This document shows, piece after piece, positions 9,387 through 19,400 of a stretch of 41,448 nt of DNA. The DNA comes from an uncultured Bacteroidia bacterium (GTDB lineage Bacteria; Bacteroidota; Bacteroidia; Bacteroidales; Prolixibacteraceae). The stretch lies in contig CAINLJ010000265.1 of assembly GCA_903850335.1 (NCBI GenBank), positions 1 to 41,448 of the forward strand, read 5' to 3'. Positions within the stretch are counted from its first letter, which is position 1. The number at the start of each line of letters is the position of its first letter. Under the pieces are notes generated by a model. That model was not told where the DNA came from, did not search any database, and was given only the letters and a program-made list of their open reading frames with translations. The translations under genes and the position numbers were made by a program.

Positions 9387-11405
9387 TTAATGGTTCTCCA
9401 AAAACGGCAACCAGACTTTCATCTGACCTTGCTCCCTGTTGCACCAAGCGTAATAAGGAATGGCAGTAATATCAATTCCTGCTTTTTTTTCGGGTAATGA
9501 AGCCTCTCCTTTAATGCTCACAACTCCGCCCAAGAAATCACCCCGGTATTCCGCTTTAAATCCGGAATGGAGCAGATATCCCTTGCTGTAATCACTAAAA
9601 TAACTCTTATTATCAGTTTCTTCCAAACAATAGACCATTGGACCGCGCATGATGACCACCTTCCCAATTGCGTCAGCAATCCTTGGATTTCCTTCAACCA
9701 GCCTGACATTCATGGGCAATTCCAATTCCAACCGATCACCGTTCTTCCACCTCCTGTCAATAACTGCATAACCCCTTTCCATATGAATTTTATGGATTCT
9801 TTCTCCGTTTATCTTTAGGTTTATCCCTTCACGGAGGTTTTCATCTTTAAGATATTCATAGAGGCCGCCAGGTAGCAATTCACCCTGCGCCCAGCCTGGT
9901 ATCCGTATACGTAAAGCAAGATACACAGGGTTTTCGGGATCAACCTTCAGATTGATCTTTCCGTCCCATGGATAATCCGTTTCCAGCTTAAGGGAGATTT
10001 CCTGGCCTCCTACGGTGATTTTTCCTGTATTTCCGATAAACTGATTGATATAAATCCCTCTATCACTTTTCCCATATATTGTTGATCCAATTTCAGGTAA
10101 AAACCTGACCATATTAGTGGGACAACAGGGTGGGTCATCCCAAGCCTGGCGTTTATTCTTTCCGGTTGACTCAAGAGGATTGGTATAAAAGAATCTGTCT
10201 CCGCTTAAGGAAACGCCAGCTAATGCAGCATTATACATGGTAAGCTCAAGCAAGTCAGCATACTTTGCATCTCCTGTCAACAAGTTCATCCTTCTGTTCC
10301 AGAAAGTAAACCCGATACCGGAGCAGGTTTCACAATAAGCCCGGTCATTGGGAAGCAGGTAGTCCGAGCCAAATCCCTCATCGTGAAACTGTCGGGTTCC
10401 GATTCCTCCCGTGATATAGAGTTTTTTCAGGACAATATTATTCCAGATGGAATCCAGTGCAGGCAAATATTTGGATTCCCCTTTCTCCAGTGAAACATCG
10501 GTCACTGCCGAATACAAATATGCAGCACAAACGGCATGGCCTACCGCATAGTACTGCTGCGTGACAGGAAGATGATCCTGCATGTAGGAAGGTGGTCGCC
10601 AGCGTTGTGGAGTATTCGCGTATGGATCCTGATCAAGCGGGGTAATTTTTTCTACTGTCATCCGCTTCGGATTCCCCCTTTCGTCAATAAAAAAAACTGT
10701 TAAATCCAGGTATCTTTTCTCTCCTGTTATTCTGTACAATTTGTAAAGTGCTAGTTCAATTTCTTCATGTCCTGTAGCATCCTGACGTTTCCCCGGACCA
10801 AATTCAGCATCAATACAATCAGCAAAGCGGATGGCAGCATCCAGGAATTTTCTTTTCCCGGTAACTTCGAAATAGGCGGCTGCTGCTTCAATCAGATGCC
10901 CGGCGCAATACAATTCGTGGCTTTTTCTAAGGTCAATCCATCTTTTTGAGCTATCTGTTTTTGGTATATAGGTAATCAGGTATCCATCGGGTTGTTGTGC
11001 AGCAACTATCCGGTCAATTACAGAATCAATTGTTGCTTCCAGCTCTTTATCCGGAGTATGGTGCAATGCATAAGCAGCTCCCTGGATTATTTTATAGACA
11101 TCCGAATCACTGGCAAGTCTGCCATGATGCTTAACTTGTTTTTTACCTGCTGCAATATCAAAGTCCTCTATAGATTCGGAAGCCTCTTTCAGAGCATGCC
11201 TGATTCCGGTTAACCGGTTTATCTCAATCCTGGGACGCCAGAAATTATCAGTAATTGTTACATTTAGGAACGAGAAACTTTCGACCATCGGGCCCGGCGA
11301 TTCGCCCTTTGCGCTGGCTGTTTTTCCCTCCGACCCGAATTCAGGATCAGCAAAGGATACCGACATTAAACATCCCAATATTACCATCAGCGGTTGTATT
11401 CTCAT
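9387..11405 (-). CDS. GH127 beta-L-arabinofuranosidase (DUF1680 / HypBA1 family)
   Basis: 672 residues from the ATG at 11405; a longer reading would need a TTG start at 11417. A signal peptide (MRIQPLMVILGCLMSVSFA) fits the chosen start. An (alpha/alpha)6 barrel follows, with SHELYCAGHLIEAAAAYFEVTGK, then C-terminal beta-sandwiches. The characterised enzyme HypBA1 of Bifidobacterium longum uses a zinc held by Glu338, Cys340, Cys417 and Cys418, with Cys417 as nucleophile and Glu322 as acid/base. Here Glu359 and Cys361 (YCETCSG), Cys427 and Cys428 (PPCCPTN) and Glu343 (HDEGFGSD) match. The 16-residue spacing between the two glutamates is identical. An active retaining cysteine glycosidase is therefore likely. 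Known members cleave Araf-beta-1,2-Araf and Araf-beta-Hyp, but other DUF1680 branches take other sugars. It sits between sulfatase and GH78 with short gaps. Confidence 0.92.
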   Translation of the reverse strand: MRIQPLMVILGCLMSVSFADPEFGSEGKTASAKGESPGPMVESFSFLNVTITDNFWRPRIEINRLTGIRHALKEASESIEDFDIAAGKKQVKHHGRLASDSDVYKIIQGAAYALHHTPDKELEATIDSVIDRIVAAQQPDGYLITYIPKTDSSKRWIDLRKSHELYCAGHLIEAAAAYFEVTGKRKFLDAAIRFADCIDAEFGPGKRQDATGHEEIELALYKLYRITGEKRYLDLTVFFIDERGNPKRMTVEKITPLDQDPYANTPQRWRPPSYMQDHLPVTQQYYAVGHAVCAAYLYSAVTDVSLEKGESKYLPALDSIWNNIVLKKLYITGGIGTRQFHDEGFGSDYLLPNDRAYCETCSGIGFTFWNRRMNLLTGDAKYADLLELTMYNAALAGVSLSGDRFFYTNPLESTGKNKRQAWDDPPCCPTNMVRFLPEIGSTIYGKSDRGIYINQFIGNTGKITVGGQEISLKLETDYPWDGKINLKVDPENPVYLALRIRIPGWAQGELLPGGLYEYLKDENLREGINLKINGERIHKIHMERGYAVIDRRWKNGDRLELELPMNVRLVEGNPRIADAIGKVVIMRGPMVYCLEETDNKSYFSDYSKGYLLHSGFKAEYRGDFLGGVVSIKGEASLPEKKAGIDITAIPYYAWCNREQGQMKVWLPFLENH

Positions 11406-11445
11406 GACTAATTCCAATCTGGTGAGTGTTCTAAATAAATAGAAT

Positions 11446-12852
11446 TTATTCTGGCTGAATCAGTTGATAGTCTGCATCATAAAATCCCAGATGACGTATT
11501 CTCCAATCAGCAGGTTCAAGAAAAACAGAATGAGGAAGATGAACTTCCCAAGTGCCCAGCTTTTTTAACATTGCTTTGGTTCGCACAAGGTTCTGAAGTG
11601 CCACATCATTTTGCTCGGCTATATCATCGGAAAGATGATATAGCAAAGGAAGCCTGTCAGGCAATCGTATTAGTTTCCAATCACCCTCCCTGATTGCAGT
11701 ACCTACCGTATAGCGCCATTCCAACGTTTGATGGGGAATTTTGTCGGTCTGGTCAGTCAGAAAGGGAATAATATTGACACCCGTATAATTGTCTTTTTCT
11801 GAAGCAGATCCACCGGCAGCCAAGATGAAGGTAGGACAGATATCAAGTGATGAAACAGGTTCATTAATTTTTTTCCCGGCAGTCAGTTTTGCAGGCCATT
11901 TCATAATAAAGGGGACTCGTATTCCACCTTCCAGCACAGTTGTTTTTTGTCCTCTCAGTGGAGCATTTACAGATCCATTCGAGATAGAGTTAGCTGGTCC
12001 TCCATTATCACTGATAAAGACCACAAGTGTATTGCTCTCAAGGCCTTCCTCATTCACCGTCTTTATAATTTTGCCGACATTTTGATCAAGCCGGTACACC
12101 ATGGCACAATAAGTACGCCTCAATTTATCTTTAATGTTGGTGAATAAACTTAAGTCTTCTTCCGTTGCCTGCATTGGAGAGTGAGGAGCATTAAAAGAAG
12201 CCATTAAAAAGAAGGGATCGCTTTTGTGTCTTCTGATAAAACTGACACATTCATTGCCAATATTATCTGTTATATAATTAAGAGGCCCAGGAGTTTTATA
12301 GGTACAGTCAATTGGACCTTCCATACCTTCCCCGTCAGGTTTTGCAGTAAAATAATCATGTGCACCGCCCAAAAATCCCCAAAACTCATCGAATCCTCTT
12401 TTTAAGGGATGAAAATGAGGTTTCTCGCCCAGGTGCCATTTGCCTATCAGGCCATTCACATAACCCAGACTCCTAAGTTTATCAGCAATAGTTGTTTCAG
12501 TCAGAGGAAGTCCAACATAATTCGGATCAAATCCGGCCTGTGCAGGAGATAAGTTGTCGTTAAAACCAAAACTTGCCTGATGTTTCCCGGTAATGAGACC
12601 GGCACGCGATGGACTGCAAACTGACGAAGAAACATAACCATTTGAAAAAATAATTCCCTCCGTCGCCAACCTATCAATATTAGGAGTCGGAATTTGTTTG
12701 CTGCCATGGACACCTAAATCCGCGTATCCGAGATCATCTGCAACAATCAATATCAGATTTGGTTTTTCAGAGCCACTTTCCCCAAATACCTGTGTTGTGC
12801 AAATGATCAATGATATATACAATATTGAACAAATATTTGCAGATGATTTCAC
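11446..12852 (-). CDS. S1-family sulfatase, secreted
   Basis: 468 residues. It opens NLILIVADDLGYADLGVHG (metal-binding Asp-Asp) and carries CSPSR in SSVCSPSRAGLITGKH. This is the C-x-P-S-R sequence in which Cys79 is turned into formylglycine. Further family marks are GKWHLGEKPHFHPLKRGFDEFWGF and FISDNGGP. The only convenient start is GTG at 12852, followed directly by a signal peptide (ICSILYISLIICTTQVFG), so I accept it. The enzyme should remove sulfate esters from a sugar in the periplasm or outside. The substrate subfamily cannot be read by eye. No formylglycine-generating maturase is in the window, so it must come from elsewhere in the genome. It lies 41 bp before GH127 and about 190 bp after the propeller gene. 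A short hairpin (CTCATGG/CCATGAG, 12894-12919) stands in that gap. Confidence 0.93.
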   Translation of the reverse strand: MKSSANICSILYISLIICTTQVFGESGSEKPNLILIVADDLGYADLGVHGSKQIPTPNIDRLATEGIIFSNGYVSSSVCSPSRAGLITGKHQASFGFNDNLSPAQAGFDPNYVGLPLTETTIADKLRSLGYVNGLIGKWHLGEKPHFHPLKRGFDEFWGFLGGAHDYFTAKPDGEGMEGPIDCTYKTPGPLNYITDNIGNECVSFIRRHKSDPFFLMASFNAPHSPMQATEEDLSLFTNIKDKLRRTYCAMVYRLDQNVGKIIKTVNEEGLESNTLVVFISDNGGPANSISNGSVNAPLRGQKTTVLEGGIRVPFIMKWPAKLTAGKKINEPVSSLDICPTFILAAGGSASEKDNYTGVNIIPFLTDQTDKIPHQTLEWRYTVGTAIREGDWKLIRLPDRLPLLYHLSDDIAEQNDVALQNLVRTKAMLKKLGTWEVHLPHSVFLEPADWRIRHLGFYDADYQLIQPE

Positions 12853-13042
12853 TTGTGAATGTATTTTTTTAATTAATTGTAGATCAGCGAGTACTCATGG
12901 AACTCACATCCGCCATGAGCTGGTGGATACATCACCTTATGCGGGATTAACCAATGCTCGTTTCATAGGCACATTGTTTAAAACAAAAACTTGATTCATT
13001 AAGCCAGGAAATAATGCCAACCTTAAAACTGAAGTCCAAAGG

Positions 13043-14338
13043 CTATTTCTCCCCGTCTTTCAAAAGTTGTATTTTCTGAAAACATATCCCATAGTGGCTT
13101 CCGGGAGGATTCTTCGACCACCCTTTACCAACGGGATCCAAAGAAAAATTTGCAGAGTAAAGCAACCACATCTGCTTTCCATCATTGCTGATAAACTTTG
13201 TGGGGATATTGACAAAATATGCCTGTACTCCAAAGTCCTTCATATAACTGACGATTTTCCAATCACCATCAATTTGATCAGACTCAAGGATATAGGTATT
13301 CATTTTTGAAACTGTATTTCCCCCATCGGTAACACACATTAAATATTTTTTCAGAGGGGCATTGTAGGTAATGTTTACACAACCCATATTGTTATTCCAT
13401 TCCAACAATGGCTTTATTTTTTTAAAATCATTGATCCACAATGGTTTGCCATTACCATCTTTTCCAGCGTAAAATTCATATTTGGAGGCATTGTTGATAT
13501 TTTCCTCCGACGGGGTAACTCTTAAAAGATAAATCTGATCACCTGTAACCCAGCTATCGTTCCAGAATCTCCATTTCGTATCGGTTACATCTGCACCGTG
13601 AGCCACCAGGTAGGCCTTGCCATCAGGTGAATGCTCCATGTTTTTGCCGAAATCAACGAAATGGGGAGAACCTATCTTAACCGGACTCCCATACAGGCCA
13701 TTTTCACCAAATAGTGGTTTCTCAGGTGTATGAGGGCAAACTTGCCAGGTGTGTCCGTAGTTTTTTGAAGTCCTGAAACCAACAAAAGGTCCGATCCATG
13801 GCCAGTTAACCTTAATATCCCCGTATTTAGCATTGTTGTCAGGACCAAGACAATAGGTGCCATAATACCAGACGCCGTTATATACAAGAGATCCACAGGG
13901 ATAGCGCCCATTATACGGAAACGCCGGTGAGCTTTTATCGAGCCCGATGCTGTATGCTTTTATGTCGAGCGGATCATTCCCAACAATAACTCCCTGTCCG
14001 GTTGTGATATGGACAGGATCAACCCATGATTGTGACCAATCGGTGTAACCATCCAGTCTTTTTGTTTTGCCGTCGGTCCAGGGAGAGTACAACGTATCAT
14101 TTGATGCCCAGGTCGGATACCATGTATCTCCATAGTGATAGCCACTTTTTATGCCCAGGAATTTTATGCCATTTAATTCTTTTGATTGTTCAAACGGACA
14201 ATCACCCGGCAGTTCTGATGGCCATACAAAGGGCTCGAATCTGATAATTTCAGGTTGTAAATCAGGCAATTGTGATTTCGCAGTTACTTCTGAAAAAATT
14301 ATAACGGCTAAAACGATTAAGTAACGATAAATTTTCAT
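13043..14338 (-). CDS. Secreted probable beta-propeller protein (DUF4185-like), function unknown
   Basis: 431 residues with a signal peptide (MKIYRYLIVLAVIIFSEVTA). The body is rich in Trp, Tyr and Gly and repeats propeller-like strands: YHYGDTWYPTWASNDTLYSPW, PCGSLVYNGVWYYGTYCLG, GFRTSKNYGHTWQVCP, HSPDGKAYLVAHG, and WNNNMGCVNITYNAPLKKYLM. This resembles five-bladed propellers of DUF4185 or GH43/GH-like uncharacterised families. I recognise the pattern of such proteins in PULs but cannot name a reaction. It is the first gene after the SusC/SusD pair and starts the run of secreted enzymes. A glycoside hydrolase or a lyase role is possible but unproven. The gene is intact with an ATG start. Confidence 0.75.
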   Translation of the reverse strand: MKIYRYLIVLAVIIFSEVTAKSQLPDLQPEIIRFEPFVWPSELPGDCPFEQSKELNGIKFLGIKSGYHYGDTWYPTWASNDTLYSPWTDGKTKRLDGYTDWSQSWVDPVHITTGQGVIVGNDPLDIKAYSIGLDKSSPAFPYNGRYPCGSLVYNGVWYYGTYCLGPDNNAKYGDIKVNWPWIGPFVGFRTSKNYGHTWQVCPHTPEKPLFGENGLYGSPVKIGSPHFVDFGKNMEHSPDGKAYLVAHGADVTDTKWRFWNDSWVTGDQIYLLRVTPSEENINNASKYEFYAGKDGNGKPLWINDFKKIKPLLEWNNNMGCVNITYNAPLKKYLMCVTDGGNTVSKMNTYILESDQIDGDWKIVSYMKDFGVQAYFVNIPTKFISNDGKQMWLLYSANFSLDPVGKGWSKNPPGSHYGICFQKIQLLKDGEK

Positions 14339-14722
14339 CTTATCTCTTTCTTTATTGTTTTAGTTCATCTTATTTTGAAAATGAGGAACATCATGATTCT
14401 AAAAACCACTGTTTGTCCATTTCCCGGTAATAGTTGTATGTCCATTTCTGGTCTATATCCCGAAAGCCTTTTTAGGAGAGATTAAATTAGTCTATAACAG
14501 CAGTATGCAGGTCTGCTTTGAACTCACAGGACCCAGGCTTATATCAGACATAAAGTCATTTCCGCCTGTGTGCAGACAAGTAAGTGGCTAATGTATTAAG
14601 TTTAGGTCAAAAAAATTAGAAGTTTACTGAGCAGAGTCAAATTAATTGCATTGCAATCTTTGACTCCGCCCAGACAAACAATCGATAATTTAAATATCCA
14701 GGGTAAGAAGAAGTAATAATTC
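14339..14722. other. Intergenic stretch between susD and the enzyme genes
   Basis: This 384-bp gap holds no convincing gene on either strand. It contains the hairpin at 14627-14673, reported separately. It also has an imperfect tandem repetition of a TGTCCATTTC-centred segment near 14414-14450. It may hold a separate promoter for the enzyme genes, but no clear TTTG/TAnnTTTG pair was found. Confidence 0.5.
14627..14673 (-). terminator. Hairpin 50 bp after susD, possible terminator or attenuator
   Basis: The arms CTGAGCAGAGTCAAA (14627-14641) and TTTGACTCCGCCCAG (14659-14673) pair over 8 perfect inner base pairs. Two mismatched steps and five further pairs extend the stem. On the minus strand a run of seven T follows about ten bases beyond the stem. 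The position, just after susD and before the enzyme genes, fits partial termination that keeps susCD mRNA above enzyme mRNA, as is common in PULs. The delayed T run makes this tentative. Confidence 0.45.
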
Positions 14723-16459
14723 TTACCAGCCCGGATTCTGCGTCAGATTTTTATTTAGTGTTAATTCATTAGATGGAACTGCTAATAGATAATCTCTTCC
14801 CGGTTTAAATCCCCATCCTCCATTAGGTCCCGTTAAAACTCCCTTATATAGATCAATATATCCATTTGCGTCAGTATTCAAAGAAGGACTTTGCAATTTT
14901 ATCTCGTTTGTGTAAAAGGTGCCAAGTGGCCTTTTGCCCACAAAAAGCTTGTGCGCAGCCCAACGCATCAGGTCATCAAGACGGAATCCTTCAGAAAACA
15001 GTTCCACATTACGCTCTCTTCTGATCTCATAAAGATAGTCAGGGAGTGAGTATCCATAATCAGGCCAATCAGGATCGGAAGTAATTGAACTCAAAACCAT
15101 CGACGGCATTCCAACCCTTTGCCTGAGTTTATTGATAGTTAAATCCGCATCTGCCTGTGTTAACTGTCCGGATTCAGCTTTAGCCTCAGCATATATTAAT
15201 AAAGCTTCGGCATAACGAAAAATAATAAACCCAACACTTTGACTATAAGTACCTGTGACAGGGTCAAATTGTGGACGGCGAAATTTTTGAAATTCATAAC
15301 CGGTTGGTTCACCAAAAACCGAGATTTGGGGCAATGTGAAGAAAGTTGTATCATTCTTCAAATCAACTGTTACAACATCACGAGGGGTCATTATACTCTG
15401 GACACACCTCGGATCACGATTAACAGTTACCTGCCTGAGATCAAGATCTCCCTGATAAAGCGGACTGGCCGAAATGGGTAAACCGTCAGAACAAAGGTAA
15501 GAACGAATCATCTCGCGGGTAATACCACTATTGTTTGGCCAATTATACAATTGATTTCCGAAAATACCTCCATAATTTTGTCCATAAGTATTGAAATCAA
15601 ATTGTTTCCATAACAATACTTCTGAATTTTTACTATAATCGATCTGGTTAAAAAGATTATAATAAACATTACTTTTATTTCCTTGTACAAGTGAATAATC
15701 TCCGGCATCCATTACAACTTTAGCAGCAGTAGCAGCTTTTTGCAAAAAAACAGTTCCATCGGTCTCTCCTGCAAATGGATCTCCCTTATGATACTTTTCC
15801 CAGGTGCCTTCATACAAACATACCCTTGCTTTAAACTGCGAGGCAACGTCCGTATTCAACCGGGACGCCGGAACTGCAGAAGGCTTTCCCATTTTTGTAA
15901 TTGCTGAATCAAGGTCACTGATTATGAAATTAACAACCTGAGTTCTGGTACTGCGACTACCATATAAAATATCGACGTCACTAACATTTACTGGTTTGGT
16001 AATTATAGGCAGGTTTCCAAATTTGGTGAGCAATTGATAATAAAACCATGCCCTGAAAAAATAACCTTCCCCGATATACTGACCAACCAGGTTGCCTGGT
16101 GCAACATTTTTTGCATTTGCTAGAAAATAGTTGACATTGCGAACATTTGTCCAATCCCATCCTCCTCCGCTGGAAGGAACAGTTAAAACTCCATTCAAAC
16201 GATCTTTTGTAGATAACCAAAGATTGCCAGGTATCGAAACATCAGTTCCGTTATCTTTCATATTAGCGCCGCCAGACCCTAAAGCTTCCCAACCGGGAAA
16301 CGTACTGTAAAAAGTATTGAGGTATAATTGAAGGTCATTCGCTGTTTTCCAAAATGCGGGTTCAGAGATCTGATCCAACGGTTTTTTGTCGAGCAGATCC
16401 TTGCATGAACTAGAAATTATCACAATGGATAAGAAAATTATGTAATATATCTTTTTCAT
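14723..16459 (-). CDS. SusD/RagB-family outer-membrane glycan-binding lipoprotein
   Basis: 578 residues. The lipobox Ser-Ser-Ser-Cys19 (MKKIYYIIFLSIVIISSSCK) is followed by DLLDKKPLDQISEPAFWKTANDL, the usual SusD opening. Family marks later are YIGEGYFFRAWFYYQLLTKFGNLPIITKP, the TPR-type helix AEALLIYAEAKAESG, NKLRQRVGMP, IRRERNVELFSEGFRLDDLMRWA and the terminal NPGW. SusD proteins sit as a lid on their SusC channel and catch oligosaccharides at the cell surface. The gene begins 12 bp after susC ends, so the two are translated from one mRNA. The oligosaccharide bound cannot be read directly. The downstream enzymes point to a rhamnose- and arabinofuranose-containing glycan. Confidence 0.97.
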   Translation of the reverse strand: MKKIYYIIFLSIVIISSSCKDLLDKKPLDQISEPAFWKTANDLQLYLNTFYSTFPGWEALGSGGANMKDNGTDVSIPGNLWLSTKDRLNGVLTVPSSGGGWDWTNVRNVNYFLANAKNVAPGNLVGQYIGEGYFFRAWFYYQLLTKFGNLPIITKPVNVSDVDILYGSRSTRTQVVNFIISDLDSAITKMGKPSAVPASRLNTDVASQFKARVCLYEGTWEKYHKGDPFAGETDGTVFLQKAATAAKVVMDAGDYSLVQGNKSNVYYNLFNQIDYSKNSEVLLWKQFDFNTYGQNYGGIFGNQLYNWPNNSGITREMIRSYLCSDGLPISASPLYQGDLDLRQVTVNRDPRCVQSIMTPRDVVTVDLKNDTTFFTLPQISVFGEPTGYEFQKFRRPQFDPVTGTYSQSVGFIIFRYAEALLIYAEAKAESGQLTQADADLTINKLRQRVGMPSMVLSSITSDPDWPDYGYSLPDYLYEIRRERNVELFSEGFRLDDLMRWAAHKLFVGKRPLGTFYTNEIKLQSPSLNTDANGYIDLYKGVLTGPNGGWGFKPGRDYLLAVPSNELTLNKNLTQNPGW

Positions 16460-16471
16460 TTCGTGTAATTT

Positions 16472-19400
16472 TTAGAAGTTAATATTTAATCCAAGGGAAT
16501 AGGTCTGGGAAAGGGGATATTCCTTTCCATTTCCTTGTCTTCCCCCGCTTGATTCAGGATCAAAGATCCGCATCTTTGTAAAAGTTAAGAGATTTTCCCC
16601 TGACACATAGATTTTAGCATTCGAAATTTTAACTTTTTTGATAAGCCTCTTTGGGATGGTATATCCCAGCTGGACATTTTTCAGACGAAGGTAGGCACCA
16701 TTCTGAAGGTAACGGTCGGTCGGATACCCGTAAGCCTTATTGTTAGGCCCTGTAAAAACTGAATAGGGTTTTGGGTAAAAGGCATTTGGATTTGCTCCTA
16801 ACGGGCTGCTTGAATCGCGCCAATAATCGAGCTGACCCCTCCAGACCTCTGCATGAAAAGGTCCCTGGGCAGGTCCCCTGAAGGGATTTCCATTATTCAT
16901 TGCGGTAACATACAATTCTCTTTGGCCAATCCCCTGAAAAAAGACCGAAAGATCAAATCCTTTCCAGGCACCCCGTGCATTAAAGCTATACAGGTATCTT
17001 GGAGTTGAGTTTCCTATTACTTTCTTGTCGCCGTGATCGGTAGCAGTATTTTTGCCGATGGTGATTTTTTTATCCCCGTCAAGGTCCACGTACTTGGGAT
17101 CACCCGGATTCCATGCGCCATAGATATATGACTGATCAACCCCCCATGCTGTGATATCCGCGGCGGACTGGTAAAGACCAGCCAGCTTAAAGCCCCATAT
17201 TTCACCCAGCGTCTGCCCTTTGTAATAGGTAGTCAGGATCTTGGTTGGGTTGTTGTAGGCCGTTACTTTACTGGTGTTATCCGATAATGACCCTCCAAAT
17301 TCATAATAAAATTCGCCTGCCTTACTTCTCCAGTTAAGCTCCAGTTCATAACCATGAGTAGACACTTCTCCCCCGTTTTGCAAGGGGACACTGGTTCCCA
17401 AAACAGCCGGGAGTGCAATTCCCGGTCCAACCAGGTTGGTTGTAAGTGCATTATACAAATCGAACGTTCCAGACAAGCGATTTTGCAGTAACTTGATATC
17501 AACACCGAAATCCATTGTGCTCACTTTTTCCCATGTCAGATTGACACTGGTCAGGTTGGGTGCCCCAACCGACCATAGCTGTTGTCCTGCAAATAATGAA
17601 TTGCTCAGTGAAGTTGACATCGTCGGAATATATAAATAATTCGCGACATTCTGGTTTCCCAGGGAACCGTAGGAGGCCCTGATCTTGAAAAAATCGATCT
17701 GTTTTTTCAATGGGAAGAAATTCTCTTTTGAAACTACCCAACCTGCAGATGCTGAAGGAAAATACCCCCATCTTTTGCCCTGTTGAAATCGTGAAGAACC
17801 ATCACTCCTTATGTTTACTTCAAGTAAATATTTATCATCGAAATTATAAGCCAGTCTTCCGAAAGCGCTCTGAGTAGCCCAGTGTCCGAGAGTATCCGCA
17901 ACTGTTTTTGATCCAACCGCAGTACTTACAGAAGGAACGGCATTGGTCAGCAGATAGGAAGCAGTACTCGAAAGATCGAAATAGTTGAATGTTTCCTGTT
18001 GATAACCTGCTAACGCCGTTATATTATGCTTTCCAAAGCTGCGGGTATAATTGGAATAAATAGTGGGAGACAAGTATTCATTTGCATCCATTGTGGGACT
18101 ATACAGGGTTCCCGACTGCGCCGGCGTAACCAGAATACTACCATTCGGCAGCGACTGGGGATACTGTCCTACAGTATAAGTACTTCTGTTGTCGTTTTGC
18201 TGGAGATTCAATTCAATATTCGTTACCCATCCTTTAACAGGCTCGAGTACGATCCTGGGTGAAATGACCACCTGCCTGTTAACAACATGTTGTCTCTGTG
18301 CCTTATTCACGTTGATCGTGGACTCCACTGTCCAAATATCTGTGCCCGGGTATTTTGCAGGCATTGTAGGCTTCAGTTTTTGCATCATATCATAAATACG
18401 TCCACGTCCAAGACCACTGTCCCATGGAAAATCCTGCGTATTATAATTGTATTTGAACAATGCGGTTATCTTCGCCCAGGAGGTAACCTGAGCATTTATT
18501 TTTACATCGAAATTGTACCGGTCAAATGATTCATTGCCATATCTCAGCAACCCTTGCTCATCATAATATCCGGCCGACAAATAATAATCGACCTTACCAT
18601 TTGCACCTGAAACATTCAGATTGTGCTTCTGACGGAATGAAAAGTCCTTGAAAAGTATGGATCTCCAGTCAGTATTGGCAGCAGCGCCGAGCCCTTCGGA
18701 CCCTATGTTCCAGCCAAGTCCGTTTGAAGTGCCTGTCATCTCGACTGCACTTCCGGGTTTAGCGATATTCTGCGCCAGCCGGCTAAGGGCATCCGCGGAG
18801 TACCAGGGATTCGAACCTGCATTCTTTGCTGCATCATTCATGGCCAGTGCAAAATCCATGGTACCTACAGGACGAGGCATATTCAATGGATTTGAGAGTG
18901 CCATGTTTGTTGTATAGGACACATGCACACCGGTTAAGTTATCCTTCCCGGATTTGGTTGTAATTAGAATTACCCCGTAGGCTGCACGAGCTCCATAAAT
19001 GGCAGCTGATGAAGCATCCTTAAGAATTGAAATGGATTGAATATCATTGGGATCGATATCGTTCATCTGCATAGGGATATTATCCACCAGGATATAAGGG
19101 GCATTGCTCCCACCAAACGATTGTAATCCCCTAATACTCATCGACATACTCTCGCCTGGCTCGCCACCGGCATTGGAAGGTGCGATGATCAGGTTCGGGA
19201 CAAGACCCTGTAATGCCTGCTGAACATTGGCCACCGGGCGATCCTGAATATCTTCTTTTCTCGCAATGGACACAGCACCTGTCAGGTTGATTTTCTTTTG
19301 CGTTCCATACCCAATTGCAACGACCTCATCAATTTTGTAGACATCCTCCTCCATTGTAACATTAATTGAGGTTTTCCCTGAAACGTTTATTTCCCGTGTT

